64,000 bases of DNA from Thinopyrum elongatum (Eukaryota; Streptophyta; Magnoliopsida; Poales; Poaceae): the NCBI GenBank assembly GCA_011799875.1, contig CM022303.1, positions 216,968,255 through 217,032,254 on the forward strand, given 5' to 3'. The position numbers and the translations under genes were made by a program. Under the pieces are notes generated by a model. It saw only the letters and a list, made by a program, of their open reading frames with translations, was not told where the DNA came from and searched no databases. This document shows positions 34,804 through 46,809 of the stretch, one piece after another (the first letter of the stretch is position 1; the number at the start of each line of letters is the position of its first letter).

Positions 34804-35380
34804 TGATGACATGTACCTAGGTAGGGTCATAGGCCTGACCTGTATGCCCTACCCAAGGACACTGCACAGGTGTGTTAAGGCCCATAAAGCTGAACAAGAA
34901 GATACCGACTGAAATCCTCACGAAGCGTGATTCACTCGACAGAGGATCCACTCGGATATCCCAATTCCACTCGACCCTACGTATTCACTCGGAGTACAAA
35001 ATTCCACTCGGAAAACAGAAGACCTAGAGCCACCCCAGTATGCGCAACGGTCGGGCATTCACTCCGTCGCCTTAAAGGTCATTTAACCCGGGCGTTACCA
35101 GTAACGTACGTGGCTTTATTTCCTCATAAACCCATGTGTAACCGAGGGTGGCGAGGGGTCACGCACTCTATATAAGCTAGCCCTCCCTCTTGCACAAGGG
35201 TTCGCACCCCTGTAACTATAACAACTCTCCAACCAACAAGCCTCGCAGCACCAAGACGTAGGCGTGTTACCTCCTCCGAGAGGGCCTGACTCGTAAAACT
35301 GTGCGTACAACTCGCCGTAGCTAGGACTCTGCCTGCTTCCTACGTACCCCCATCTCTACTGTCAGACCCTTCCTACGACA
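34804..35380 (+). mobile_element. E5 copy A 5' LTR (~577 bp)
   Basis: From TGATGACATGTACC to CCTACGACA, followed by gttggcgcccaccgtggg (PBS 35382-35398). TATA box tatataag at 35169-35176. Rich in actcgg words. The exact first base is uncertain by three bases because tga is repeated at the junction. Confidence 0.82.
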
Positions 35381-35381
35381 G

Positions 35382-35398
35382 TTGGCGCCCACCGTGGG
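35382..35398 (+). other. E5 copy A primer-binding site
   Basis: TTGGCGCCCACCGTGGG, one base after the LTR end; the same as in E0 and the other E5 copies. Confidence 0.85.
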
Positions 35399-35447
35399 TG
35401 GGTGGCGTCTAAGCGACGGTAAGGTGCAATCTTCAATCTTCGTCAAC

Positions 35448-36960
35448 ATGGTTTCGGCGGTGGATTGTCTCTGGGCCGTGAGATCCATCTCGGCGGGCTC
35501 TCCTTCATCGCCGATGATTCGGCCTGGCTCCAGGAGGCTCCCCTCGAACGTCGAGGCATCCCCATTATGGTGCGGCACACTTCCGCGTGAGTGCCTGCGG
35601 CGTCCTCCTGCGGCAGCCATCGATTCAGTAAGGGTCGACTCGCGCGTCTTCGCTCCCCGCGACCTGTCACCGCAAGCGATCCGGTCGCTCACGGCTCCAG
35701 CGGTGGGTGAAGCACGCAGTGGCCCGTCAGTCGGCCACGCCTCAAATCGTGGCGATTGAGCCGATTGAGTCCCTGTATGGCTTGTTCGATCTGTCGACTG
35801 CACCACTCAGATACTCTCTCCGAGTGCGAAAGCAATGACCCGCGAGGAAGTCCTCATGGTTGGTCCTCAGCGCAGCCCGCCAGGATTTCCCCATGGCGGC
35901 GGCGGGTAGCGGCGGTCCAGCACACAGGACAGTGAGACTACCTCAAGCCCTCACGCGGAACAGAGGGAAGAGCTGCGGTTGCAGGAATGATAGGCTCTCA
36001 CAGACCCGCATCGTTGGGGAGACCCCGAAGCTAGGCTTTGGAGGTGCGCACGTAGCCATCTGGCTGGCGTGCGCGCCTGGAGAATCTTAGCAAGCACTCG
36101 ACGACACGCCCACAGAAACATTCAGTTCCAGTCGACGGCAGTGGCAACTGTTCCGACTGGACATCAGGACGAGTGTCAGGTATACCATAACCCCGATCCA
36201 AAATGTTGCAGTAGCTGCGCGTATTGCAGATTCGATCAGCCATCCCTGTTCCGAGGCTGGTAGAGGTTTACAGCAGATTCGAGCACTGCTCAGGGCGGCG
36301 GAGAGCAGAATTCAGCTTTTTCCCAGTCGCGCAATAGGATTCACAGCAGGTCCTCATGGCGGACACAGTTGTGCAGTCGGGCACACGCCCGAGATCGCCT
36401 CCGGCCTGAAGATCATGGTTTCGCCCAGGATCAGTTCCGGGTCGGGGCCAACGGGCAGTTGAGCCCGATACCACCGTGATGACCAGCCGTCGAGTGCCTA
36501 CGCCCCCCTTCGAGGGGTGGTTCATATGCACCCGGCGGTTATGATGACAGGCACCCGTCGGCGATGGGAGAGGAATCCAGGCGACCACCCGAGAGGCCGG
36601 TTTTGATGCAAGGTCAGTCCTTGTTCAGGGCTGGTTGACAGAGGCAGAGCAAGCTAGAGAAGGTCTAGACAGAGGATCGCCCGAGTGGAGCAGAGCGTTG
36701 TCTCTGGGCCGAGTGTTTCAGCAGAGCCATTCGAGCTGCTGGAGATTCCTCCAACTTTAGATGGCTGCAGGACCAAGTAGTTACTGGCGAGTCAAAGCCA
36801 GACCGTGGTTGGAGGATTCCGAGTGGCAGTGCAGATTGGCGGAGGCAATGACGAAAGTGGCCATGAAGCACCTGCCTTGATGATGCTTGAGGGCTCGGCC
36901 AGGCTTGGTTGAATCAGTTAGTCCCCGCTAGCATATACTTGTTGGGAAGACTTGGCCTGA
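35448..36960 (+). pseudogene. E5 copy A gag pseudogene
   Basis: ATG at 35448 as in copy C, but many single-base indels break the frame within 40 codons. Recognisable blocks in shifting frames include the gag N-terminus (SLGREIHLGG equivalent), LFDLST and the R-rich region RRVPTPPSRG. Compare copy C (63163 onward), where the same protein is open apart from two stops. Confidence 0.8.
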
Positions 36961-39900
36961 GTGTTTATCAAGACATTTGAAGGCACTTGCAAGCGTCCCA
37001 CTGACTGTTGAGTGCAGATTGTGACCAAAAGCCAAATGAAACATTGAGGGTTACATCCAGCGGTGGAATACGCTTCACATCTGGGTGGAGAATATTCAGA
37101 GCACCAAGCATCTGCGTTTCAAGGAAGGCGTACGATATAGAGAGCTCACATGAAATTCGGTCGTCTAGGGCCATGACTTTGAATCGGGATGATGGAAATA
37201 GCCACTCGGTACGCGAATGGCGGAAGAAGAGGACCAGCTCCGTATGGCAAAGGGAAGACAGTCGACCCCGATGCTGGAGGTGGAAATCCCAGTCGGAAGC
37301 AAAACGCAAGGCTGAGCCACAGGGCAGGCTGAAGCTGCAGTGGTGAATACCAGGGAAAGTTCAAGGAAAGCCTAAGGGCCATGGATTCCCAAAGAAGATC
37401 AAAGAACCAGTGGGCCAGGATGTTCTCGATTTACGTGTTGCCATCCACACGAAGAAAGAGAGGAGGGCAACTTGATTTTGCCCAAGCACCACACTCGACA
37501 GTGTAGATTCCTTAGTCCAGCAGTTTTTGTGAAGGTCAGCAGAGTGAGAGGGTCTGATAAGGATGACGAGAAGAAAAGTTGGATGATTACCCAAAGGTCA
37601 ACGCAAACCCTAGTGATTTTTGCTGATGTTGAGAGCAAAAGTCGACTGAAAGTCATCAACAGAGAGGTGAACATGGTTGTTCGGCAACTACAATACCTCA
37701 AGTGGTCAAAGACTCCGTATCCACCTTCGATCAATAAGATCACCCAGCTCACGTTGCTACCCCTGGGCGGCAAGCTTTGGTTTGTGGACCCCGCCATTGG
37801 AGGCAACTCGATTGCGTAAAGTTCTCATGGACGGTGGCAGTGGTTTGAAAAATTCTTATGCGAGACCCTTCAGGGGATGGGCATTCGATGTCCCGACTCA
37901 GTGAGCGCAGCATGCAGTTCCACAAGGTCATCCCAGGAAAAGAAAGCGAAATCACTCGGACAGATAGCTTGGATGTGGTTTTGGTTGATTAAAGAATCGC
38001 AAAGAAAAAGTGACGTTTGAAGTGGTCGATTTTCACAGTGCCTATCATGCCATTCGGGCAGCACGGCGTATGCCGCTTCTGGCTCGACATGTTACGTATA
38101 TCTCAAAACTGAAGCTGCCCGGGCCCAAAGGTGTGACACGTCACTGGGAGGATAGACAGAGAGCAGAGGAATGCCTCCAGAAGGGTTCCAAGATAGCTGA
38201 TGAGCAAATGGCGGTGGTGGAGCTGGAAGAGTACAAGAAATGCTGACCCAAGTGATTTTGCCGTTCCAAGAAGCCCGCTTCTGACTCAGCATTAGTTAGC
38301 TGGCGAGACGAAGCCAATACATTCACCCGGAAGATCCCACAGCTGTGTGACCCACATTTCATCAAAAACTCGATAGCAAATAGGAAGTCGCGCCATCAGT
38401 TCCTCCGTGAGAACTGGGACATCTTGCATGGAACCATCGACATGCCAGGTGTACCCAGTGGACTGGCTGAGCACCGTTTGTGTGTCGACTCCAAGCCAAA
38501 ATTGTCAAAGAGCACCTCCGTTCGGTCCGCCGTGGAGAAGAGGAAGGCGATTGGCGGGAAGTGGCTCGGATCTTAGCAGCTGAGTCATATGCGAGAATAC
38601 CACTCCGAGTGGCTCGCCAAAGTCGTCATGGTACCCTAAGAAGGATTAATCACTCTGCATGTGCATTGACTTCAAACATATCAATGGGCCTGCCGAAAGA
38701 TCATTTTCTGCTCCTCGCATTGACCAGATAGTCGACTCGACTGCGGGGTGTGTGAGATTTGGCTTTCTTGAGGCGTATTCCAGATACCCATCAGATCCGA
38801 CTGTATGAGCAGATGCAATAAAAAATGGCCTTCATCACCACATTCGGGTGTTTTTGCTATATCACTATGCCAATCGGTCTCAAAAATGCTGGCGCCATGT
38901 TCATGTGTCTGATTGCCTGCTCACTCAGATCAGTCAGAATGTGGGAGGCCATAGGATGACATTGTGGTCAAGCACGTAGAAGTTGAATGCTGATCGATCT
39001 AGCTGAAACCTTTGCAAATTTGAGAAGGTTATGACATTAGTTGAATCCGTCCAAGTGCACATCGGAGAGTTACCAGAGGAAGCTAACTCGGTTTCCTTGT
39101 TTACGAACGAGGAAAGATGCCAATCCTGGAAAGTCAGTGCAAATTCTCCGAATGAAACGCCCTGTACATGTGCACGATGGTTCAGAGAGCTCAAGGTTGT
39201 CTCGCTGCATTGAGTCGGTTTATTTCACGACTCGGTGAAAGGCTCTGCCTCTTACCGACTGATGAAAAAGTCTGGACACGTTCAAGTGGACTCCCGAGCT
39301 GAATGAAGCAGCGTTTGTGGAGTCAAAGCCCTGCTTTCCACCTAGCCGGTGCTTGCTGCTCCAAACAGCAAAGAGCCTTGCTCCTATATATTGCAAGCTA
39401 TTGGTCAGGTGTAGCACGGGGCTCGCAGTGGAAGAAGAAGAAGAAGGCAAGGCCTATAAAGTTTAATGCCCAGTGTATTCATCTTGAAGTCTTGAATCCA
39501 TCCAGCAGAGGTATCCACATTACCAAAAGTGTTTATGGAATTTACTTGACTGCAAAGAAAGGTTGCACATTATTTCCAAGACCACTCGGTTCAGTCGTCA
39601 GTGACGCTCCATTGCTGAGATCATGAACAATTGAGATGCAACTGGTCGAGTGGCTAAGTGGGCACTTGAACTTCTCCCTTTGGAATCAAGTTCGAAGCAA
39701 AGAAGGCGATCAAAACTCAGGCGCTTGCAGATTCTTGGCCGGTGGATTGAACAGCAACAACCGACTCAAGTTCACTCGAAACACTAGACTATGTTCTTTG
39801 ATGGGTCTAATATGTTGAATGGTTCTGTCTGCCGGAGTGGTCCTGGTGTCCCCAAGAGGTGACAAACTCATTTATGTTCTCCAGATTCACTTTGCTCTCC

Positions 39901-41475
39901 ATAACGAAGCTGGAGTATGAAGCACTCCTCTAGGTTGCGATGGGCATCTCACTCGCGTCCGTTGCTGATGGTCTACGGGACTCTGATTGGTGGTCAATCA
40001 GGTGATGAAGGAGTGGGGCATTAGAACCCTGCCATGACTGATACTACAATGCAGTGAGAAAATTAGGAAATGGTTCGAGGGATGAGCTTCACCACATTCC
40101 CCGACTCAAAAATCAGAAGCTGACGATCTGGCAAAGATAGGTTCCACCTCGGAAGCCCATCCCCAGCAAGGTGTCTTTTAGGACATCTCCATTCCTGTCA
40201 GGACAGAAGATCCTTTCACTGAAGAGAGCTTCTCCAGGCGAAAAAGTCCTACGGTCTGACTGAAAAGAGATAACTGCTGTTATTGACTTGGTTGATGGAG
40301 ATCCTGGTAACACCCCAGTGGACAGGACCATTCATCGCTTATCTGCTCAGGAAGGAAACTTCCAGAAGATGAAGTTTGAAGCGAGACGATGTCCGCAGAA
40401 TACAAAGCATTCATAGTGATCAATGGGTAGCTTTATAGAGAGAGTGTCAATGGCCGTCACCCAACGATGCATTTCCTCAGAAGGTCGACTGATTCTGGAC
40501 GAGATTCAACGGGGAACTTGGTCACCATGTGTCTCCTCCGACCATTGTGGCCAAAGCATACCGTGCAGGATTATACTGGCCCCGGGGCTAACGAAGCTGC
40601 AAAAGAAATTGTGGACAAGTGGGAAGGTTGCCAGTTCTACGCAAAACATGTCGCACAAGCCGCATCTGCTTGAAAAACCATCCACTCGTCTGGCCATTTG
40701 CTGTGTGGGGGTGGATATGATTGGGCCGCTCAGGACCGACAGAAGCGGTTCACTCATTACTTGTACAGTCGACAAGTTCACAATGGGATTGAAGCCAAGC
40801 GTATCAAGAACTTAGACTCACTCACAGCCATCAAGTTATAAAAGAGCTGATATTCAGATATGGTGTTCCGCACAGTATTATCATAGATAACGGCTCCACT
40901 TCGATTCGGAAGAATTCAGAGCATTTGCGCTTACCCAAGGCACTCGGGTAGATTACACATCCGTTTGCGACCTGACAGTCGAATGACAAGGTAAAAGAGC
41001 AATGGTCTAATTTCCAGGGCTGAAACCTCGACTCATGCAGACCTTGAACAGCCAGCTGGAGCTTGGGTGGACTGAACTGTGCTCGTTTGGGGGGATGAGG
41101 AGACTCCCAACCGATCTACCAAGTGACATCCTTTCTTCATGGTGTAGGGGCTGAAGCTGTGTTCCTATGACTGTTTCACAATGCACCCCGAGTGGAACTT
41201 CATCGAAAGCTAAAGCCAAGCAAGCACGCCAAGATGCCATGACCTTCTAGAAGAAGAGCGAGATGAAGGCTTGGTTCGGTCGACCATTTATCAGCAGGAT
41301 CTTCGTCGATTACATGCAAAGAAACAAAGGGTTCGGCATTTCAAGAAGGAGACTGTATCCGAGTGGATCAGCAGCGACCACAAGCTCGCACTAGAGGGGA
41401 AGGTCCTTTCTCACACTATGGTGCTTCACAATTAGGGGCATATCATCTTTACAACTTGAGCTAAAAGAAAGACGG
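36961..41475 (+). pseudogene. E5 copy A pol pseudogene (protease, RT, RNase H, integrase)
   Basis: Tat-like polyprotein in correct order but broken by dozens of indels. Landmarks: late gag (DYIQR equivalent, 37050), protease motif VLMDGGSGL (about 37825), RT words FITTFGCFCYITMP and GLKNAGA (about 38830-38890), a damaged YMDD (near 38948, one T missing compared with copy B), RNase H words FFDGSNMLNG (about 39795), integrase zinc region and EIVDKWEGCQF (about 40600), IDNGS (about 40885), and the C-terminal end near 41400. It stops at the N run. Copy B holds the same region in reverse. Confidence 0.85.
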
Positions 41476-41500
41476 NNNNNNNNNNNNNNNNNNNNNNNNN
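41476..41500. other. Assembly gap (25 N)
   Basis: 25 unresolved bases between E5 copy A (plus) and the far end of E5 copy B (minus). The rest of A (tandem array, antisense ORF, 3' LTR) is not found on its right, so real sequence is missing here and the gap length is probably nominal. Confidence 0.97.
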
Positions 41501-42059
41501 TAGGTAATGTCATCATCATTAGCCCCTGAATGGATCGAGGACCGAGTGAAGAAGATTGAAGCTGGCTTCAACCCGACTCGTTGTCTCTGGAACACCTTCT
41601 TTGAGGGTCGACAGTATTGTTGCAGTTTAATATCCTTCCGCCAGTCGCCTTGTCTATTCTGGCTTCTGGAATTGCCGACTGAAATATGTAGCATGACTGA
41701 GAAGATTGGATTTGAGTATCTTGGCGTGATCGACTGACCCACTGCGCCCGATTTCACGGGATTCAAAATTTGGAGAAGCGCGCGGGGGTCGGGGCGTGGC
41801 GTGTAAGCAAGCAAATGGAGAGGGACTTCTCGATCCTCGCACCACCTTTTTCGCCATGTATCAAGCAGGCCCCAGTTGCGGGATGCGCTGAAATTACTAC
41901 GGCCCACCATCAGTCACTCGACGTGCGATATTATAGCGACGCGCCGTGCGTGCAACAGTGCCCACATTATCCCCTTTTCTTTCTCTCGCCCTTCCCTCCC
42001 GCCTCACCTCTCTCTCCAACGCCGCGCTACTCTCTCATGCCCGACGACACCTGGCAGCA
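41501..42059 (+). other. Upstream region of the antisense ORF in E5 copy B
   Basis: No domain in any frame. 41501-41740 has gtcgac and actcg words like the rest of E5. 41930-42050 is a CT-rich stretch (ccccttttctttctctcgcc) right before the ORF start, as is common in plant 5' leaders. A promoter for the antisense gene would be expected here, but no clear TATA box was found. Confidence 0.5.
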
Positions 42060-45000
42060 ATGGTGAAGGACAAGAGGAAGGCCCTGAGCGCGCGAAAAGA
42101 CGACGAAGGGCAAGAAGCGGCCAAGGGGTCGACCCTCGCGGTCCGGTCGTCGCCGGGCTGGATCCAGGGATTGGATCCGCTCGTTGGTCTTGGAGGATGA
42201 TTTGGAGGGCTCTCCAGCCACGGCCTGATAGGGCTCAGGATCCTGGAGGCTGCCGGAGTGGAGAGATTGAGCCTGCGCCACGCGACGGCCGAGCGGGTTC
42301 TCCCTCACGACTCATGTGGAAAGAGGTCTCCTCCCTGCCTCCACATCTATTTCTTTCATGGGTTCTTAAATTTCTTTGGTGCTCGATCCATCATTTCCTT
42401 CAACAACACCATCTCGGTATCTTGCTGCATTTGTCCAATGTGTGAAAACTCCTTGGGTGCCATCCTCATTGGGCCTACAAGCACATCTTCACTTGCCGAT
42501 CTCATTCGGTTAAAAAAGCCAATCCGACTGGGACCCATGTGATCCAAATGTTTGGTGGTTTTGGGGAATCCAAATGAGGGGTAGGAGCTCTTTCCCTCCA
42601 TGACCTTTCCTGAGTCGGTTAGGGGGTGGCAATCGACCTGGTTTTACTGCAAAGATGCCCAAACTCCAGGCCATCGACTAGCCTTCTCCCCTTTTCTTTG
42701 GAGGACCCAGATGCCCCTCGTTCATTGGTTGTAGAGGAGGAGGAGAATGTGTGAAGTGGGCCATCCTAGTTGACGCAATTGTTGTGCTGGTTCGGGGCGG
42801 AGTAACGGGCATGGATTGCTGGTCGTGTGTGTTTTCATTCGACGACTCATCCAGCCTTGCAAGCTCATGACCACCCTATGTGGCTGTACTCGGGCATAGA
42901 GGACACTGCCCGGACCCCACCCGAAGGAGGTATGAGAGGAGACTTTGCACAGTGGCTTCGAAGCATTACCGGGACCAAGGATAATCCGTGAGCAAAACGG
43001 ATTTTGCCATTCGACGCCGATCACCTCCCAGGGAGGTGGACATAATCTTGCCAAGTGTTTTCTTTTGGCTTTCGATATGCATCTGTATTGCAGTCCCGAC
43101 TGATCTTGTGCAATCTGTGTCTTGTAGGTATTCACGAAGCTATACTCGCCTGTAGCCAATGGGGAACAACTCACTGGAGAAGAGGAGAGCGAGGGGGGCG
43201 CCGACATTGAATATGCGGACGATAGTGAAGGTGACAGCGACGACTCAGAAGATGACAGGAGGGTCCGAGTCACCACCGCTTACTGAGCGTCGTACCAACA
43301 GAGCCGGATCCCCAGCTAGCCGGGCAAGGCTGGGGGGTTGAGTGCCGTACTCTGAGCGTGCTCGAACGCCGACCCCTGACCCGACTGAGAAAATCGCCAA
43401 ACAAGCAAAGGTTGCCCCACCCAAACCTCGAAGGCTTTGCCCAGGATCAGGTTGTTGTGCCTATCGCTTCAACATAAGTGCTTTGTTGCAAATCATTTCA
43501 CTTTCTGTCTTGTTTCTCGCAGACCCTTATGGTTTTGCTGACCGAGTGGAATTCTGAATCCCAGAGAGGTACCTCTACGTCCCATATGGAGAGCGCGACG
43601 AACATGCTGACAGCGGAGACTGCAGACGTGGCCCCTTCTCGAGCAGTATGATCAGTTCTCATTTTTCTCAATTGTTCTGGCTGTCTATTGGGATCTTACT
43701 ATCGAATGATCACAGTGCCAGCAGACGTTATCCAACTTCTAGACGACGACGAGGAGGAGCCTCCCAGGAGTGCAGGGGAAAGGCAGTGGCCTCGACCACC
43801 TTGCGGACCTCGCCGGAGGGTGACTTCCAGTGGAACTCTTTTCAGCCGCCTGAACCTGCTGCTCCAGAACTTGGTAGCTCGCCTCGAGTTGGTGTCTCTT
43901 TTGCTGACCCTTTTGTCGACTACCCGAGCCTCTGATGTCGACTGCCCAAACTATAGGTCCGACCTGGGCAGCCTCAAACACTGAACCCTCAGCGTGTCAC
44001 CAATTCCTGCGTCGAGTGGATTCGCTCTGCATCATGTCCCAGAGGCCAGATAGAGCTTCCAAGGAGGCCATGATCCAAGCTGGCTTGATGATGCAGCGGA
44101 TGAAAGAGGTGTATTATAGCAAAGCTGTTACGACGCCAGTTAGCCCTATCATGAACCAATGTAAGAGGTAAGTGCGATTGTAAGTTGATTTCCGATTGGA
44201 TTTTTTCTCTTCGTTGGATCTAGTACACCCACTAGGTGTTTTTTTTAGTGTAGTTCGTCCAGTGTGGCATGCTGAGTGCACCCACTGGGTGTAGTCCTCG
44301 GACCCTTGTCGAATGTTTGATTCGGCGGGGGTCTTAGAATATGCTTTGTTTGTAGCTCTTCACTCGGTGCCGGTCGGGCCGTGCCGAGTGGGTAAGTGAT
44401 CCAGTGGGGGCACGCTTAGTGCACCCACAGTCCCCAAACCGCTGCGATAGTGGGCAGCGGCGGGGGTCTGAGCAAGAGTTTTTTTTTCTCTTCCACTCGG
44501 GCCGGCAGGCCGTTCCAAGTTGGAAATTTTCCAGTGGGGGCACGCTGAGTGCACCCACTGGGTGTATTCCCTGAGACCGCTGTCGACTGCAGGCAGTCGG
44601 CGGGGGTCTGGAACAAAGGTTTTGATAACAGCAATCTGGATTTGCTCTCTCCACTCGGAACTAAAGGGGTATTTGTCCTTGTCGACTGATTGTGTTTCTT
44701 GATTTCAAAATCTTGTGAACTTGGGACTCAATACGCTGCCCTGGAGAAGAGAAGATCCAACTCAACTTGATCTAGAAGTTGCCAAGAAGAACCTGAAGGA
44801 AGCTCAAGCTGAGGTGAAGACCATGGGAGGTAATTCTTTGCTGACTATATGCTTTGCAATTTCTTCTTATCCGTCCCTTGAACCGATGTGACTCTACTCG
44901 AACAGATGTGCGTAGTGAAAACCGCCAACTCCAAAGCATGACTAAAGATGTTATTTCTTTAGACACTATGAAGCAGGCGCTGGAGAGTAGGACACTGAAC

Positions 45001-45730
45001 TCGCGGGGCGCAAAGTGGCCTAGAGAGATGAAGCCGCCAGAAGCTGGCTTCAGTCGGTAAGCTTGAGAGGAAATGGCTGCTCTGAAGACTGCTGTTGAGG
45101 TATAAAAGGAAGCTGCACAATTGAAGAGAAGAAAAGTTTTCTTGACTGACAAGTGACCAGCTCACTCAGAAAGAGGACGAGCTGGAGGTTTACTTAGGGG
45201 GCCTTGCAAAGAAGATGTTCATCAGCTCGAAGGTACCATTCTCCGTCCGACTGATCTGTAAAACTTCTTCACAAGTTGCTGCCGACTCATACTTACCCTC
45301 TTTGCGCAGAGTTCTATCAAAATTTGTGAGGAGGAAACTGACGGATTGAACCAGGCCTAGACCCCTCAAACTCACTTGTCAAATGAAGCCGCAATGAACG
45401 TGCTACGACTGGAAGCTCGTCTCGCCAGCGTCTTGGAGTACATTGCTCGACTGAAGTTGTGATGACACGGATAGACAAGGAGCTGTGGCCAGAGGATGTT
45501 CTTCAGAATGATCTCGAGTCACTGATGACTTGGCTCAATGAAATCCCTGGTCGAGTGTAGGCGTGGAAGAATCAGCTGCTCGCTGCGGAGCTGACGTGGC
45601 TCTCTCACTCCGAGTCAGCAATTGGCAAGGACGCCAAAGAAAAGCTGAAGGCTCTCCAAGTGGCGAACACGAAAGCTCTAGTTTGAATCTTCATGGAGAC
45701 CTTCATTGAGGCAGCCACTCGCATGCTGAT
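42060..45730 (+). pseudogene. Antisense additional ORF with introns, Transposase_28-like plus coiled coil
   Basis: The start is ATG at 42060 (MVKDKRKALSARKDDEGQEA). Blocks in order: DWIRSLVLEDDLEG (42160), GSWRLPE (42237), FPESVRGWQSTWFYCKDA (42606-42660), HPMWLYSGIEDTARTPPEGG (about 42872-42930), DFAQWLRSITGTKDNP. These fit the plant family annotated 'putative gypsy type transposon'. Then come an acidic exon (FTKLYSPVANGEQLTGEEES), further exons, and a coiled-coil region (DVRSENRQLQSM, 44906; more to 45730). Plausible GT-AG introns: 43036-43127, 43451-43522, 43646-43715, and a long one from 44168 (AG/GTAAGT). Several indels and stops (near 42180, 43265) break it. It lies antisense to gag-pol of the same element. 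The function in the family is unknown. Confidence 0.75.
44168..44715 (+). other. Long intron of the antisense ORF with repeated hairpin motif
   Basis: Begins at an ideal donor (agag/gtaagt). Contains three or four copies of a block with ccagtgggggcacgc, gagtgcacccactgggtgta and a ggcgggggtct tail (near 44265-44335, 44400-44470, 44530-44610). The arms ccagtggg and cccactgg can pair. The same motif is in E0. The acceptor is uncertain, somewhere before ggactcaatacgctgcc (44725). Confidence 0.65.
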
Positions 45731-45960
45731 GGCATCGACCTAGACCCTTTCGTCAAGCCGGTCGCTCCTCCTCTGAGCTGATAAAACTTATGAATACTTG
45801 ATAATGCCATAATTTTTGCGGGGTCGGGATGCGAGTCCTGTAATCGTTGACTGTCTGGGCTTGACGTCCAAATACTTTTGCTTGCGCTTGCTACTTGACG
45901 ATTTTATCTGAACTTGGTGGATTTATCTGAATATGCTTCTTGCTTCAAAATGCTTTGTGC
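45731..45960. other. Spacer between antisense ORF and tandem array
   Basis: AT-richer tail with words gcttgcgcttgctacttgacg and a downstream region that could be the 3' end of the antisense gene. No gene and no clear poly(A) signal was identified. Confidence 0.5.
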
Positions 45961-46645
45961 GAAGGATTTTATAACTTAGGGCGAAACTGATTCGCGGCTA
46001 AGCCTTCGAGTGGGAGGATTGCTCTCACTCGGAGTAGGTTTTTAACTTAGGCGAGGATAGGTTCGCAGCAAGCCCCCGATGAGAGGGATGCTCTCACTCG
46101 GAGTAGATTTTAACTTGGGCGGGACGGGCTCGCGGTTAAGCCCCCCAGTGAGAGGGATTCTCTCACTCGAAGTATTTTTTTTAACTTAGGCGAGGACGTG
46201 CTCGCGCTAAGACCCCCGATTGAGAGGGATGCTCTCACTCAGATAGATTTTTTAACTTGCGAGGACGGGCTCGCAGCTAAGCCCCCGAGTGAGAGGGATG
46301 CTCTCACTCGGATTAGATTTTTAACTTGCGAGGACGGGCTCGCGGCTAAGCCCCGATGTGAGAGGGATGCTCTCACTCGGAGTAGATTTTTAACTTCGCT
46401 AGGACGGGCTCGTGGCTAAGCCCCCGAGTGAGAGGAATCTCTCACTCGAGTAGTTTTTTAACTTAGGCGAGGACGGGCTCGCGGCTAACCCCCGAGTGAG
46501 AGGGATGCTCTCACTCGGAGTAGATTTCTAACTTAGGCAAACTGGTTCGCGGCTAAGGCCTCCGAGTGGGAGGGATGCTCTCACTCGGAATGGATTTTTA
46601 ACTTAGGCGAAAACGGATTCCGCAGCTAAGTTACCCACTGGGGGA
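45960..46645. repeat. Tandem array of ~10 units (~70 bp), each with an 11-bp perfect hairpin
   Basis: Units start aacttaggcgagg (near 45973, 46053, 46112, 46183, 46253, 46323, 46393, 46460, 46530, 46604), continue acgggctcgcggctaagccc and hold CCGAGTGAGAG-ggatg-CTCTCACTCGG, a perfect 11-base stem with a five-base loop. Some units have one-base changes in stem or loop. A 73-codon frame across part of the array is only repeat translation. Confidence 0.9.
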
Positions 46646-46809
46646 TTTGAACACATGTTTATGCGAGAACACTCATTATGAGACTGCAGGAGTCATGTCT
46701 TGATAACACATCTAGGAAAAAGTACTCTTATTACATCCTGACATTCCAACGTCAATGTATAAACGACGAAGAAGATCTGCGTTCCAGGACGCGGCTCTCG
46801 TCTTTCTTT
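46646..46809 (-). other. Spacer between integrase and array in E5 copy B
   Basis: On minus, after the integrase C-terminus, a non-coding stretch with gtaataagagtac and a tttatacattgacg words leads into the array. Copy A stops just at the start of this stretch (41475), so A and B overlap up to about 46798. Confidence 0.6.

Noticed and set aside
46198..46419. 73-codon frame with internal repeats
   Set aside because: It is the translation of the tandem hairpin array and breaks wherever a unit has an indel.
45960..46645. CRISPR-like array
   Set aside because: Units are contiguous, with no unique spacers, and lie inside a plant retrotransposon.
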